Assembly: GCA_021432635.1 (NCBI GenBank)
Contig: MU270032.1
Span: forward strand, 992,001-1,056,000
Length of the DNA stretch: 64,000 bases
Source of the DNA: Thozetella sp. PMI_491
Lineage: Eukaryota > Ascomycota > Sordariomycetes > Chaetosphaeriales > Chaetosphaeriaceae
Direction of reading: 5' to 3'
Positions 1 to 11,742 of the stretch are shown here, piece after piece (the first letter of the stretch is position 1; every line of letters starts with the position of its first letter). Position numbers and translations under genes: made by a program. The notes under the pieces were generated by a model that did not search any database, was not told where the DNA came from, and worked only from the letters and a program-made list of their open reading frames with translations.

Positions 1-1
1 T

Positions 2-1798
2 GGCCCAGGGGCGCGAGGTGTCAAGCGCGTGATCCCTCCTCTTCCGCAACGCATTCCTCAGCCTGCCCCACCAGACCCCCTCCAACCATCCATCGACCAA
101 AGTGGAGGATCGAGGTGATTGTCCAGTCCTAGATAGCTAGAGGTGTGGAGATTGCCGGCTGACTCAAACTAAAGCATATTATCGCACAACTTACCTGGCT
201 TCTCGTTCGACACCTTGTTCAGCTCTACAAGCACAACATCGGCCCCGGCCAACAACCAACAGTACGGCGGAGTGGGACAAGGCCTAGACCACGGTTCCGT
301 GCCACATCTTTCATTTCACTTTCCAAATGATGGACAAGAGGATGGTCAAGGAGGAACCCCACTTCACCGTGCAGTCATCAACGGAAACACGCAGCAAGTG
401 CAATCACTCCTCTTCGCCGGGGCTGCCATTAACGTGAAGGATCAATTGGGGAAAGAGCCTCTACACTACGCTCTAGAGGGAGGAATGGTAGAGAACACCC
501 AGCTCCTTCTCAGATTTGGCGCCAATGTCAATACCAAAGGTCCTCTCGGCCGCTCCCCACTTCACCTGGCGACGACGAACGCAAGCGTTCTCGAAGCCCT
601 GCTCCAGCAAGGTCCGGAATTGTCTGTCCAAGATGACAAAGGCGACACACCGCTTCACCTTGCCGTGTCTATGAAGAATTTTGCGACTATAGACCTTCTG
701 GTTGGAGCCAAGTGCGATGTCAACAAACACAATAAAGAGGGCTTCACACCATTTCACAGACTTGTTAGTCTCAAGTACGACGACGCGGTTTACGACAGGA
801 TCAGGGCCTTTCTCGTGTGCGATGCAGATGTCAACATACCACTCCCCGATGGCAGAACACCATTCCAGGTGGTACTTTCAGCATTTGATGAGAACACAGC
901 ATATCATCGGTACAGCGGGGGAATAAGCCCTGTGATAGTTAAACTCTTTCTAGAAAAAGGTGCCAGCGTACTTACACCGGTAAAGTCCGGGGAACCTTTT
1001 GTAGAACATTTCTTTCAAAAAGTCTTTGCTCGATGGCGAACAGAAAGAGAGCTGAGCATAATTCTCTGCAGAGTTTCTGGCGATGGCCATTTTAACCGCC
1101 TCGGTCTATCCCTTTTACACATATTATCAGCCAAGTGCAAGAATATTTACGGCCAAGAAAAAGTACCACGCTTGATTAAGATCGTTCTTGATAATGGATC
1201 AAACCCAAACTATCGCAACGCTGACGGCCAGACGCCTCTATTGGTTCTCCTCAAAACGAAAACAAACGCATGCAGAAATGTCCAAAATGCCGTGTCCTTA
1301 CTCCTAGCCCGTGGGGCTGACCCGTTTATGCAAGATTCGTCTAGTGCCTGTCCAATATTCGAGGTGCCAACACTATTCGCCGAGAACAGTGCAAAGGTCT
1401 TCCGTCTCTTCCTGGAAGCAGACATCAGCCGCCGCCGAGGATCGGAGATGGCAGAGGATGGGCACAACGACGCATCAGAGAACCCCGCCTGGGTAGAATG
1501 GAATCAGGCTGTGAGGTCAGATTCCTGGCCCCAATCGATGCACCTGATCCTCGACTCGACAGTACCGCTTTCCTCTACTATGGGCAAGTCTTTGAAAGAG
1601 GTCGCCTGTGCAGTCCTGGCGGAGGTATATGTTCGAGAAGCGATGAATGGTTCGAAGGACCAATTTGATGACATGGCTCAGAAAAGAGGCTACGTAGCTG
1701 GGATTCTTCAGGATTGTCGAGCTAACCATGCCCCCGTGGCCGTCGAAACCTTCGACCTCCTTCTAGATCTGTGCGAACGGGAGATGGGATCGGAATAA
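2..1798 (+). CDS. Ankyrin-repeat protein, 5' end outside window
   Basis: The frame from 215 to the stop at 1796-1798 encodes a chain of ankyrin repeats with TPLHRAV, PLHYAL, SPLHLA and TPLHLAV signatures, followed by a less regular helical C-terminus. The stretch ahead of the first repeat has no ATG: position 215 is TTG and the frame is already open from 173. A candidate intron (donor GTGATT at 115, branch CTGAC near 159, acceptor AG at 173-174, 60 bp) joins an open frame covering bases 2-114 to this frame in phase 2. The gene therefore most likely begins left of the window. Ankyrin repeats mediate protein-protein contacts; no enzymatic or membrane domain is visible in this part, so the partner is unknown. 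An N-terminal effector or NACHT-type domain could lie upstream. I am confident of the repeats and moderately confident of the intron. Confidence 0.82.
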
Positions 1799-2565
1799 AC
1801 GAACAGTCTCTTCAGAGCATCTGCTACTTGTACATATGCACAGAAAAGCTTCCCTCGTTAAGACTGGCCTTTGACTCGTTACCACCCCAGCCGGATATGC
1901 AAGAGTAGAGGGTTGGTTTTCATACCACTTGGAACTAATGGTTCCCTAAATCACTTGGCCATTAGATTCGAAACGTAGAGCAGGTGAGACAGAGTTCGCT
2001 TTATGTATTCCGGAAGAGTCCTCCAGGCTAGCCTCTCATCTAACTTGGATAGTAACGGGGATATGCTAGGTATTGCGCTTCGGCCCTTTTTGCAACTACC
2101 GCTTTCTCCACCTCCACCTCCCGAGGCTCCTCCGACAGTGGCAGCCACTACGACAGTAGATACAGGGCAATGGCCTTTTCTGTAAAAGAATAGTCTTTAC
2201 ACCTTGATCCTAGAACGTTTTTTTTTTCTTTTTTTTGGTTTGTAGAACGGCATGGTTTGGAGCCTTGTGATATCCCAAGCCCGACTGAGTTGCCGATCTA
2301 CGCTATATGGACTTAATTTATTAACTCGAATATCTTGCGGGCTCCTGCAATGCGGCCGCCAGAGTCGTATATCGTGTATTGCATATCAACAAGCCGGTCC
2401 CCTGTTTCGATCGAGCGTGGAACCTAACGCGATTCCACCACTGTGCTACCGCGACCCGCTTCCCAGAGAATTCCTGTCTTGGCAAAGGGGTATCCCCAAC
2501 TGCCGACCTGGACTTGCTCTCATACAAATTTCGTTCTCACGCGACCTTTCGATGGTCGCTCTCTA
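1799..2565. other. Intergenic, poly-T tract
   Basis: No gene is supported here. It holds the 3' flank of the ankyrin gene and a nearly pure T tract around 2219-2237. The region just before about 2570 may include remnants of the decayed 5' end of the next locus. Confidence 0.5.
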
Positions 2566-5500
2566 ACCCACAATGGTACATGATTCCGGACGCAAGCATA
2601 GAAGCCGCCACGGTGCGCGGCGATATCAAGACCATAGCAGAAGCTGGTGCAGGTGGACTTGAATTAGTCTCATTCTTCAATTACGGCAGAGGACCAATAC
2701 TGACAGACTGGACCGAGTACGGGTTTGGCACCCCGGCTTTCTAAGAACTTTTCCGCGCTGCATTGAACGCATCTGCGGGATCAGCCTTAACGTTCGATTT
2801 CGCGTTGGGCCCAAACCAAGGCCAAGGTGTGCCATCAGAGCCTGAAACACCGGGCCTTGTCTTCGAACTGGTGTATGGGAGCACAACGGTTCAGGCCGGC
2901 GAGTCTTTTAACCACACATTGCCTGCCCCGATTCTGCACTTCAACTACGACGCGCAGGCGATATTCATCAATACCCCTCTTCTGTTTGACAACAGCACCC
3001 TAGTAGCCGTCGTTGCAGCCGAGCTCGTGTCAAACTTGTCAGGAGGCGGTGTTCTTAAGGAATCGAGCGTAGTAGATCTCACTAGCCAAGTCACCGATGG
3101 CAGCCTTTCATGGGTTGCCCCAGCCGACGCTGAGAGCTACGAACTGTTTGCTTTCTACGAGAGATATACCAATGAGAGGAACTGCATCTCATTTGAGAAC
3201 GCCCAGGACTGTTCTGGGCAATGGGTCTTTCATGGTTGATCACTTCAGCGATCTTGGAGCCAAGAAATTGACAGAGTTTTGGGACCAGAATCTGTTGGAC
3301 GATGTGAAATCCGAGCGACGCTGGCAGAGGCTAGAGGTTACTGTAAGTCTACCTCCTCGGGCCCAAACAAGTTTATATATCCCCCACGATGACAAGAGCG
3401 TATCCAATTTTGCAGCATGGGAGGTCAGTCTTGAGATGTTGGCGGCGTTATGGTGGACCCCAGATTTTCTCGATCGATTCCAGAGCGCTAGGGGCTACAG
3501 CGTGGTAGGCTGCCTTCCCGTACTCTTCCGAATCGAAAACGCATGGAACTTAGTCAATGCCCCTTACAACAAGACCTTTGTTTTTGACACGGACTTGAGT
3601 AAGAACGGCGGACAGTGTAATCAGGACTATCGTACCACGCTCAATGAGGGCTATCAGGAGTACTTGTCACAGCTCCTGACATAGGCGACCTCCCTAGACA
3701 TACAACATTTTACTCAACCGGCCTACAACCTGCCACTCGATAGGGTGCGCCACTCTTCATCCCCCCATGCATATTTCTCTCGCTACAAAAATCGTGAATA
3801 CAATCCTAGTTTCGGCTCGATCCCATCATTGATAAAAGCTTCATGTGCAGATGGCAGATTACCAGTATCCCGGGGCCCGGAGTGCGAGAGTAGCCTCCAA
3901 CGAGACTATTGACGCCTACAAGCAAATTTACCAGAGCTGCACACTTAGCGAGAAAAACAACCATCTCCAGCGAAGAGGGAGCCGAGGCCATTGGAGCCTA
4001 CGCCATGTCCATCATCCCTCGTCTCCCCGGCCTTGTGCAGGGATCCTTCGCTGCCGGGATCAACACCGTAATCGTCCATGGCTTTCCGTACACTGGCAAC
4101 TATCCCGGGACCACCTGGCCCGGCTATTCGCCATTTGTGTACCAATTCTCGGAGATTTTGGGGCCACGCACGCCGACCTGGAGGCATATCAACGACAGCT
4201 TACTATACACTGCACGCACCGCCTACGTGATCAAATCGGGGACCCCACGTGTCAATTTGGCATTTTATTGGTTTGCTCAGACGTTCTCTGCGTATGAAAT
4301 TTACGGCGGTGCGGACTTTAGAGCTGCGGGTACGTATACGAATGCTCTCTCTAGGGCGTAGTCGTCAATTATTAGTGTACATGTCTCACCTGGAACCACA
4401 CGGGTTACACCCACAAGTACCTAGGGCCGGCCAATCTTGCTTCAACAGAGGTCATTGTTTCAAACCAAACTCTTGCATCTGATGGCCCTGCCTATCAGGC
4501 TTTAGTGCTCTACAACCAGACTTTCATAACACCGACGGCGGCGCAGCGCTGGTTAACTTCGCCAGAGAAGGTCTTCTCATCTTCGTTGTAGGGACCTTTC
4601 CCACTGTCACAATAGGGAACACTGGGCAGAATGAGGTCTCCGCGAGCATGGCTAACCTCAGAACCCAATCCAACGTCTAGTTCATGTCAGACAATGACTT
4701 TGGGCCTGACGTCCTTGCCGCTGTCAGTGTGAACCCTAGGATAGGCGTCTTGTCCTCGGCCCAGGGAAGTGCCGCACAGCTCTACACGACATGCAGAAGC
4801 GATGCGACTGAGGGCCTCGAAACTGCATTTCTTTACAACCGCGGTGCCGCGGACGTGTTTAGGCTTAGCGTGAATGCCCAGCCAGGGTCGAGGCCCTGGA
4901 CTCTGGACGCATGGACTGGCGTGCAGGCCCCTCTTGCCATCTACACCCGAGAGAATAACTCGATTGTAGTGGACCTGGAGCTAAAGCAAGGACAAACAGC
5001 TCTTTTAGGCTTCACATCTAGCCAGGTGGGTGACCCTGTGATTCATACCACCGGTCACTCAGACAACATCGCCAATGTTCGTTCACCCAGGACGGCTCCC
5101 TCGAGGCGTGGGTGCGCGAGGATGGAAACAATGCCACACTCTCTCTGTCTAAAGGCACCTTCATAACTAATCTCTCTGGGAAATTGGTCTCCAGTCTGTC
5201 TTTGGGATCGTGGGATCTGACAATCGACTCCTATGTCCCGCTAGATGTATCTCGTCGGCCCAAGGGGAGATCCAATCGCTCGATGCCGTGCAGCTGCCTG
5301 TATTGATCCCCTGGACCCAAATCTCGGGGCTTGAAACTATCAGCAGGGTCGGTGTCTACACCACTGAATTTACAATCTCGGCAGAGACACCCGTTTCCTC
5401 CCATGCATAGTCCTAGGTTTGGGACCCGTCTTAAACACCATCAGAGCCTGGGTTAATGGCAGACTTCCGCCGCTAGACCTGGCGGACCCAACTGCAGACA

Positions 5501-5708
5501 TTTCAGAGTTCGTGAGCCAAGAAAAAACGAGCTACGAGTAGAGGTAACAAGCACTCTGTTCAACGCCGTGAAGGCGCGTCTCGATGTGCTAGGGAGCAAT
5601 TTGAAGTCGCCCTTAGTGCCTTCCTATTACACAGCGGTGAACTATACAGAATTCGGGCTCTTAGGGCCTGTAGAAGTTCAATTTTTCCGCCGCGTAGTGG
5701 TAGTCTGA
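2566..5708 (+). pseudogene. Decayed GH106-like alpha-L-rhamnosidase gene
   Basis: Successive fragments on the plus strand spell out a fungal secreted GH106-type glycoside hydrolase: an N-terminal piece with PDASIEA and GAGGLELVSFFNYG, a middle piece with AWEVSLEMLAALWWTPDFL and TQPAYNLPLD, an active-site-like region with INTVIVHGFPYTG and TTWPGYSPF, then KYLGPANLAS, ALVLYNQTFITP and a C-terminal jelly-roll-like part ending near 5708. The reading frame is broken many times. There are in-frame stops at 2742 (TAA), 3682 (TAG) and 4675-4678 (TAG), and frame changes near 3200-3215, 3800-3910, 4330-4400, about 4540, 5065-5110, 5240-5280 and after 5400. A GT-AG pair at 3343-3415 might be an old intron, but its phase no longer fits. 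An intact family member would be a secreted enzyme cleaving rhamnose from plant polysaccharides or glycosides. Function is almost surely lost. The family call rests on remembered motifs. Confidence 0.8.
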
Positions 5709-5923
5709 ACATGGTGGAGCATGCCTATTTATAGTCCAGTTTAGAATCAAGCATAGCAAAGCTCCTAGTAATTGGTTTGGACGAGCGACCACCAACGAGA
5801 TCGCCAAGACAGCCGGACCCCTTCCTCGCCGTGCAAATCAAAGAAATTTAACAAAATATCCGACACACTCTTTAAGTTTACAATCTTTTCTGCCACGGCG
5901 CAGAATAACTCCAAATTCAGTCT
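5709..5923. other. Short intergenic between convergent loci
   Basis: About 215 bp separate the decayed glycosidase from the stop codon of the next gene, which runs the other way. No feature is seen beyond shared 3' flanks. Confidence 0.4.
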
Positions 5924-8452
5924 TCAGGCTCTGTGCTTCCTAGGTCTCTGCGGTGGACCCTCTCTAGCCCGGGCCGCCGCCGCTGCGGCCAGGAAATCTT
6001 GCTGTTGTTGCTGCTGCTGTTGATGTTGTTGCTGATGCTGCTGCTGCTGCCGAATTAAAGCTTGATTCAATTCAGTCGCCTGCTTCTCCGCCTGAGCGCG
6101 CTTCTGTCTCTCCTCAGTTGACCTTTCGATTCTCTTCAAGGCTTCAGCCGCCCACTTCGCGCTACCGGCATCGGTTGAGCCCTGTAACTCGACACAGATC
6201 TCCCGCGCGTCCTCGTCTCGCCCAAGCGTCATCAAGCAGCTGGCGAGATCGAATGCGTACTTGTGCGTCCCAGGTAGGCCTCTTCCGTTCCTGTTCTTCA
6301 CTCGCTGCAGGATCTCCTGTGCTTTCTTGAAGTTGCCCAGTCGCATAAGGATACGTCCATAATTGATGTCGCAACTGTCGGACTGCATGCTCGGGATACG
6401 TCCATCGAGGCATCCCAAAATATGTTCCGCGGCCTCGTCCGCCGGCCGAGTCCCGATGTCGACGAGAACTTCTCCTGCGACCTTACCCAGACTTGTCCGG
6501 TGTTCATCCGCATGTGCAGTATCCCATATCACATTGCTCAACACTGGAGCGATGCTTTGCAAGTGGATCTGCTGCTCCCTAAGGCATTCTAGAAGATGCT
6601 GGCCTGCCTTGGTGATAAAGGATGACTTATCCCCGGGCTTAAAGCTGAGCAGCCTGGGTCCTTGTTCGCAGACAACGCGGAAGGCTACCGCGGCGGTCTG
6701 ATACAGCTCCTCTGGTTCCCCCAGTCTCGTTGACTTATTCTGAGACCGGGCAATTCTGAATAGAAGCCTCGCGTAGAAGAACAAGATTTCTAGACTCTTC
6801 ATTGTCACCTTGCTTGCATCTCTGCACTGCTTCCTCGTGGCGTCGAAGACAACTCGCATCGTAGTTGCCGCCTCCACTAGGCGATCCTCCTGGCCTGAGT
6901 TTGACATTAGGATGCCTAGCTGGTGGCCACGATCGATGGACACTGGGTCGGCCGGGTCGAAGGTTAGGCTTTTCACGTTGTACAGTTCAGTCAGGACTTT
7001 CTCGGCCTTGAGGGCTTCGCCGTAGTTCCGAGATCGATAGATGAAATCTAGGCCTTCGAGGAGGCGTTTCCGCTCTCCCGGGTCGAGCGCGGCCGAGTTG
7101 GACTCCAAGATCCATTCCAAAAACTCCGTTGCCACGTTCCACTTGTTCCTCTCCTGGATTCCGGCCTTCCCTTGGGAGAAATAGCGGTCGCCTGTCTTGA
7201 ACATGACCCGTATCACATCATCGGGTGGCTTGCGGGAAGCGCTACCATCGAACGCCTTTCGTATCTCCCGGAGTATGTCGAGACTCTTATCCGTGTAATA
7301 TTGAATGTCCACAGCACTGCCCCCTCTCTCAGCCTTCTGACGCCACAGGGCTGCGAGATATAGAGCATAGGTGACCGTTTCTGGACGATCTAGCTCGACA
7401 GTGCCTCCCACCATGCGCCACAGCTTTTCCTGTGTCTCTCTAGCCTCCTCGAAGTTGCCTAGCTCTTCACAGACCGACGCTAGCAGAGCAGTGACCTCGA
7501 ATTCCCAATATTCCTCTAGTTTGTTCTGTAGAAGCTCGGTTCGCAAGAGCCGCTCCGCCTTCTTCGGTTGTATCTTCCGATCTGCTTGAATGCTGTGCTT
7601 AAAGGCGTCTCGGTATTTCTGGTCTCTGCTTCCGCTGCGCTCCTTGATGACTTCGTCTAGGAGCTTGCTTGCAAGGTCGTATTCCTCGTCTTTCATGAGG
7701 CGCTCGGCCAGGGCGTGCTTGAAACCGAGAAGGGTAGCGAGCTCTTCTCGATTCCCTCTTGCCATAAGCGAGAGGCTCGCTAAGATATCCTGCGCCTTTT
7801 TGGCTTCCCCAGCTTTGATTAGTAGTCGTAGGTTCTCGTACCGGAGCTGGCGTGCCTCTTCCTGCAGAGCAAGCAGCTCACTCTGCGCACTATGCACGTC
7901 GTCTTTGAGTTTCTTTTTCTCTTTTTCTGCGGATGTTGCGGTGTCCATCCAGAACTTCAAATCTTCAGTGATCTTTGAGTTCTTGCCTTCTAACCCGCGA
8001 ACCGCGTCGTGTGCCTTGTCAAGTTCAATGGTAAGTTCCGGACAAACGGGACAGCTGTTATTGGTCGCCAAGAACTCCGCCAACTTAGGATACAGTACTT
8101 CGCCCAGTAGGACGTGGAGGTTACAGGGTCTGTGGCAGTATGTGTAGATCGTTAGTACATTGAGAGAGGATGTAGCAGGATATTCTAGCATGCTTCTGGT
8201 GTTTTACCTCAGAAGACGTTCCCAAGCATTGATATCCTGGTCATCCGGCTTATATCCCCGACTGATGTCGTCTGGGTACAGCGGTGTGTCGCCGAGCCCA
8301 CTTGTTGCACACATACTCTCCAAATCACTGCTGCTTCTATGGCTGCCAATTCTGGTGTATCTTGGCGGATCGTGGCCATTGAAAATTTCAGCCATTGGTG
8401 GAGTTGACCTACCGGTTGCTGTAGCAGACGGAGGGCTAGTCGCGCTGACCAT
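5924..8452 (-). CDS. Coiled-coil/TPR-like protein with polyQ tail
   Basis: Two exons. Exon 1 runs from 8452 to 8208, an intron (8130-8207, donor GTAAAA, branch CTAAC, acceptor CACAG) is removed in phase 2, and exon 2 ends at 5924, giving about 816 aa. The spliced frame reads LLRPCNLHVLLGEV across the junction. After a Ser/Thr-rich N-terminus comes a coiled coil (heptads around TIELDKAH to LRYENLRLL), then a long array of helical pairs of TPR character (for example EELGNFEEARETQEKLW and LGNFKKAQEILQRV). The end is a charged region, a glutamine run with histidines, and an alanine run. The start is uncertain: in-frame ATGs lie at 8698, 8452 and 8395, and the stretch before 8452 looks like 5' leader. 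TPR arrays are protein-binding scaffolds; I recognise no named family and no catalytic motif. The split gene model is well supported. Confidence 0.8.
5999..6052 (-). repeat. CAG/CAA microsatellite coding polyQ
   Basis: An imperfect trinucleotide tract (CTG/TTG on the plus strand) encodes the glutamine-rich run with interspersed histidines near the C-terminus of the TPR-like protein. A GCC/GCT run beside it encodes alanines. Such tracts commonly vary in length between strains. Confidence 0.85.
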
Positions 8453-8951
8453 GGCTGCTCCGATAGAGCAGAGAAGCAGGTTACGTGACCTCGCTTTTCT
8501 TCGAGTGGAATGAATTTGGACGGATGAGAGAGAAGTATCAGCAGTCCGGGAGCTGTTGCAGGGAAGAGGAGCATGGGAACGGACTAGTCCTCGGGTGAAG
8601 CCGAACTTCTTATCCGCAGCGCAAGGCGGCGACTCGGTGTAGAAACACCAATCGTTGCCGATCCTGCCTTTGCACGCATCAATTTCGTCCTCTTGCATGC
8701 CGCGGGCGGAAATGCACGATTGCGCACACCAATGGCGACCTCAGGGACTGAAGAGTGGTGCGTTGGCATGGCGCCTCCGAGCATTTAGGCGTCCCAATAG
8801 TGTCGATTGCCTCAGGTGACAACCCCGCATCAATGCTGCTGCCACACCTTGGGCGACAACATGATTCGATCAATCCTCCGGATCGACAGAGCCTTGTATC
8901 ACCGATTACGCCCGGCTGTAGTGCAAAAGAAGCCTTGCTTCTCGCCCAGTT

Positions 8952-8997
8952 GGTGTGGTCCGGCGTGGTCGGTGTGGTCGGCGTGGTCGGCGTACCC
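8952..8997. repeat. Period-9 tandem repeat GGYGTGGTC
   Basis: Four units of the form GGYGTGGTC, alternating T and C at the third base, follow each other with one extra C after the first unit. A fifth unit is degenerate (GGCGTACCC). Confidence 0.85.
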
Positions 8998-9900
8998 GCT
9001 GTTTGGGGCCGTCCACATCAAGGAGTGGTAGTCCGCCTCGTAGACAGCCGTGGGGCTTGGCGAGGGCTGTTGAAGCGATTTTGTCTGAGTGTGAGGAAGC
9101 TTAGGGATTAGAGCATTTTGCACTGCCTCGTTGTTAGAGAGCGAAATAGTAGGCCGGGACAGCGGTACCACAGTACATTTTCTTAGTCGCGGACATCCTG
9201 GGGATTGTATTCCGTTTTAAATGAATAGCCTCACCTCCCTTTCTCGTCTCTGTCCTCCATTTAGTAGAGCTTCTTGTGGCTTTGGTGTAGGTCCATTAGT
9301 CCTGTTCCTATAGCGAGGAAGTCCTTGAAAGTTATAAAATCGTATAAGCGTCAGGTCGTTTCACCCCAAAATACCACAAGCAGTCAGACAGCAGATCCAC
9401 AACTATCTGGGTTGCACCTACCTTTCATTAAATGTGTATTGCTGCCTGTCAAACTCTGTGCTTGCGTGTCCTTCTGACAGAGATGCACACGATGTAGCTC
9501 GCGGTCAGCATCTGTTTCGAGTTGACAATCCCTGCGAGCTTGCCAGTCATGAATTACGTCTACAAAGCGCTAGATCCGAACTATCCTACCCGCAGACAGT
9601 GACTTGAGTTAATTAATGTAGATCGGCAACGAGATAGTGAGGCAGTTGGCTACCTATGCTTGAAACTGAGAGGTGGCAGGGCGCCAGAGGGACACGCGTG
9701 GGGTAAGCACGAGGATTCCGTTAGGACGAGGCGCCTTACTCAGTCTTTTCCGGGCTGATCTTCGACTATGTGGCAAGATGAGGCGGCAAGATGATATTGC
9801 CAGTGAGAGCGATGCTGCGAATCTATCCCTATCAGCACCTATCGTCTCCTCTCATCGGTTAGCCGGCGCAAGGAATGGAGGAGTTTTAGATCGGTCTTAA

Positions 9901-10071
9901 CAACGTCGATCCTTTTGCGACAGATTGGGCCATAGCCAGCGATATTGGGACGACCTGGTACAGTACCAAGGCAGAGGTCCGACAACGTCGATCCTTTTGC
10001 GACAGATTGGGCCATAGCCAGCGATATTGGGACGACCTGGTACAGTACCAAGGCAGAGGTCCGACAACGTC
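9901..10071. repeat. 82-bp perfect tandem duplication
   Basis: The 82-bp unit starting with CAACGTCGATCC at 9901 is repeated without visible change from 9983. The first seven bases or so of a third copy follow at 10065. The two copies lie head to tail with no spacer. The near identity points to a recent duplication by slippage or unequal exchange. Confidence 0.9.
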
Positions 10072-11742
10072 AGCAGCATTGGTCATCACCTTATCCTATC
10101 TTCGCATGCTGGCGAGAGTGGTCCTCTCGCTTACGCGGTCCTCTTCTGTGCATAGTAGCATTCATAACCTTTGCAACTACGCAATCTGGGAGGGGCCAGG
10201 CCAGCGTCGTCGCCTGGGCGAAAACCTTAAACATAAGGTAAGGCGCCCGGACGAGCCCAGTTCCATGGATAGGAGCCCACGTACGGGAGCTAAGGCTAGC
10301 GCCATCTCGACGGCAGCGACCAGCCGAACGCGAGTGATCTCATTGAGACCTGTCACTACTACTAGTCTAGGGCTACCCAGACCCGCATGGTTTCCAACTA
10401 GGTAAGGTCACGAAGTATACCTTGGTAGGGACCTGTGGTTGCGAGCAACGGTCTTGGGCGCATTCACACTTCCTCCTTGCGTGCTGCCCCCCACGCCTTC
10501 CGACCCGGCAACGACGCAACGGAAGTGGTACCCGGACCGCGATTGTCCGTGTATAGCGCGTTTAAAAAAAAATTCCACCTGGTTGGGATCGAGATGAGGT
10601 GGTTCATGGTAGCTGAAGACCCCACGGTAGTAGGATATAGTGCCCCGATGGTGGCCGGCATACTTTGACTAGCAGGCTGCACCCGACTACTAAGCCGGCA
10701 TGATTACCCCGGTCTGTTTACGGGTTGGCGCACGGCAACCCGGATGCCGAACAGGGGGGCAGCTTGAGGTTGAGCCTTGGCAAATAATCGCTGCCTATGC
10801 TCGGCCTATCGCATAGAGGTCCTCGTACTTGCTGCCGCGGGAGGTTCCCGCTGTCAACTAAAGCAGATGCCCCAAGCGCCAACACAGGTGCCACTAGCGC
10901 CGTTGCGCCGGCGCTGTGGCGAGCGAACGCCAGTGAAAATAAACTCGGGCCAGAGCTCGTAGTTGCGTAGGGTCGGGGCCCTGCATGACCCCACAGCGGA
11001 ACACAACATGTGGGATGGAGGTTGAGTCTGGACGAGGGAGCGGAATTCAAGAACTTGCAAGTGCGTATCAATTATTGACTTCGTGTCCGCTAGGAGAGAC
11101 CCTAGCGTATTCCTTCTCCGCTATTCAGTTGTTCCGATGCCTTGCATGTTGCAATAGTGTGGATTCTGGCGTCTGGTTGAAAGCACGATCAGGAAGGGGA
11201 AACTCATATTACTGTAGTTACACCACCGTCATTCAGTTGCAGCGCTATCATAATACGGCATCATCGAAGCCACAAGATCATATCCATACTAAAATAAGCA
11301 AACTTTGTGCCGGCTCTATCTATTTTGGATACTGGGGGGATCCTACCCAGATCGCCCAGGCAGAACAAAGAAAAGAAGCTCCCCGCAATTACCCGTTCCC
11401 TTGGACTGGCCCGACAGGGGCTTCACAGCGACTCGTCTAGCACGATGCCTGGGCTCTTGTCGCTCACTATGAGCTTAACTTTGTGGCTGTCGAGCGACGT
11501 TCTTGTTGAATTGCTATCGTCTTGGCCAAATGGCCAACACTACTATGAGTGCTGCGAGGAAGGGCCACACACATCCTCACTTCCTAGAGAGGGAAAGAAA
11601 AAAGTATATTAAGCCATGTCACCACCGAGGAACCGGAAAGAAAAATACTTCTATCATCACAACCTGCCTCTCTCCCCTCATCTATTGCAACAATACCAAC
11701 GCTGCTATCCAGATAGGGATCGATCCTGTCTTCACAATCATC

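Larger units (their letters stand above)
8453..11742. other. Gene-poor region, about 3.3 kb
   Basis: No open frame here shows a domain, consistent codon pattern or plausible splice structure. It contains a period-9 repeat at 8952-8997 and an 82-bp tandem duplication at 9901-10071. The frames over the duplication are tandem copies of meaningless peptides. The 5' leader of the TPR-like gene probably lies in the first 250 bp. Confidence 0.5.

Noticed and set aside
3343-3415. GT-AG intron in the rhamnosidase locus
   Set aside because: The signals are good but the phases on the two sides do not agree; in a decayed gene it cannot be told from chance, so it was only noted.
9945-10405. Open frames over the 82-bp duplication
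   Set aside because: They exist because 82 bp is repeated; the peptides have no recognisable features in any frame.
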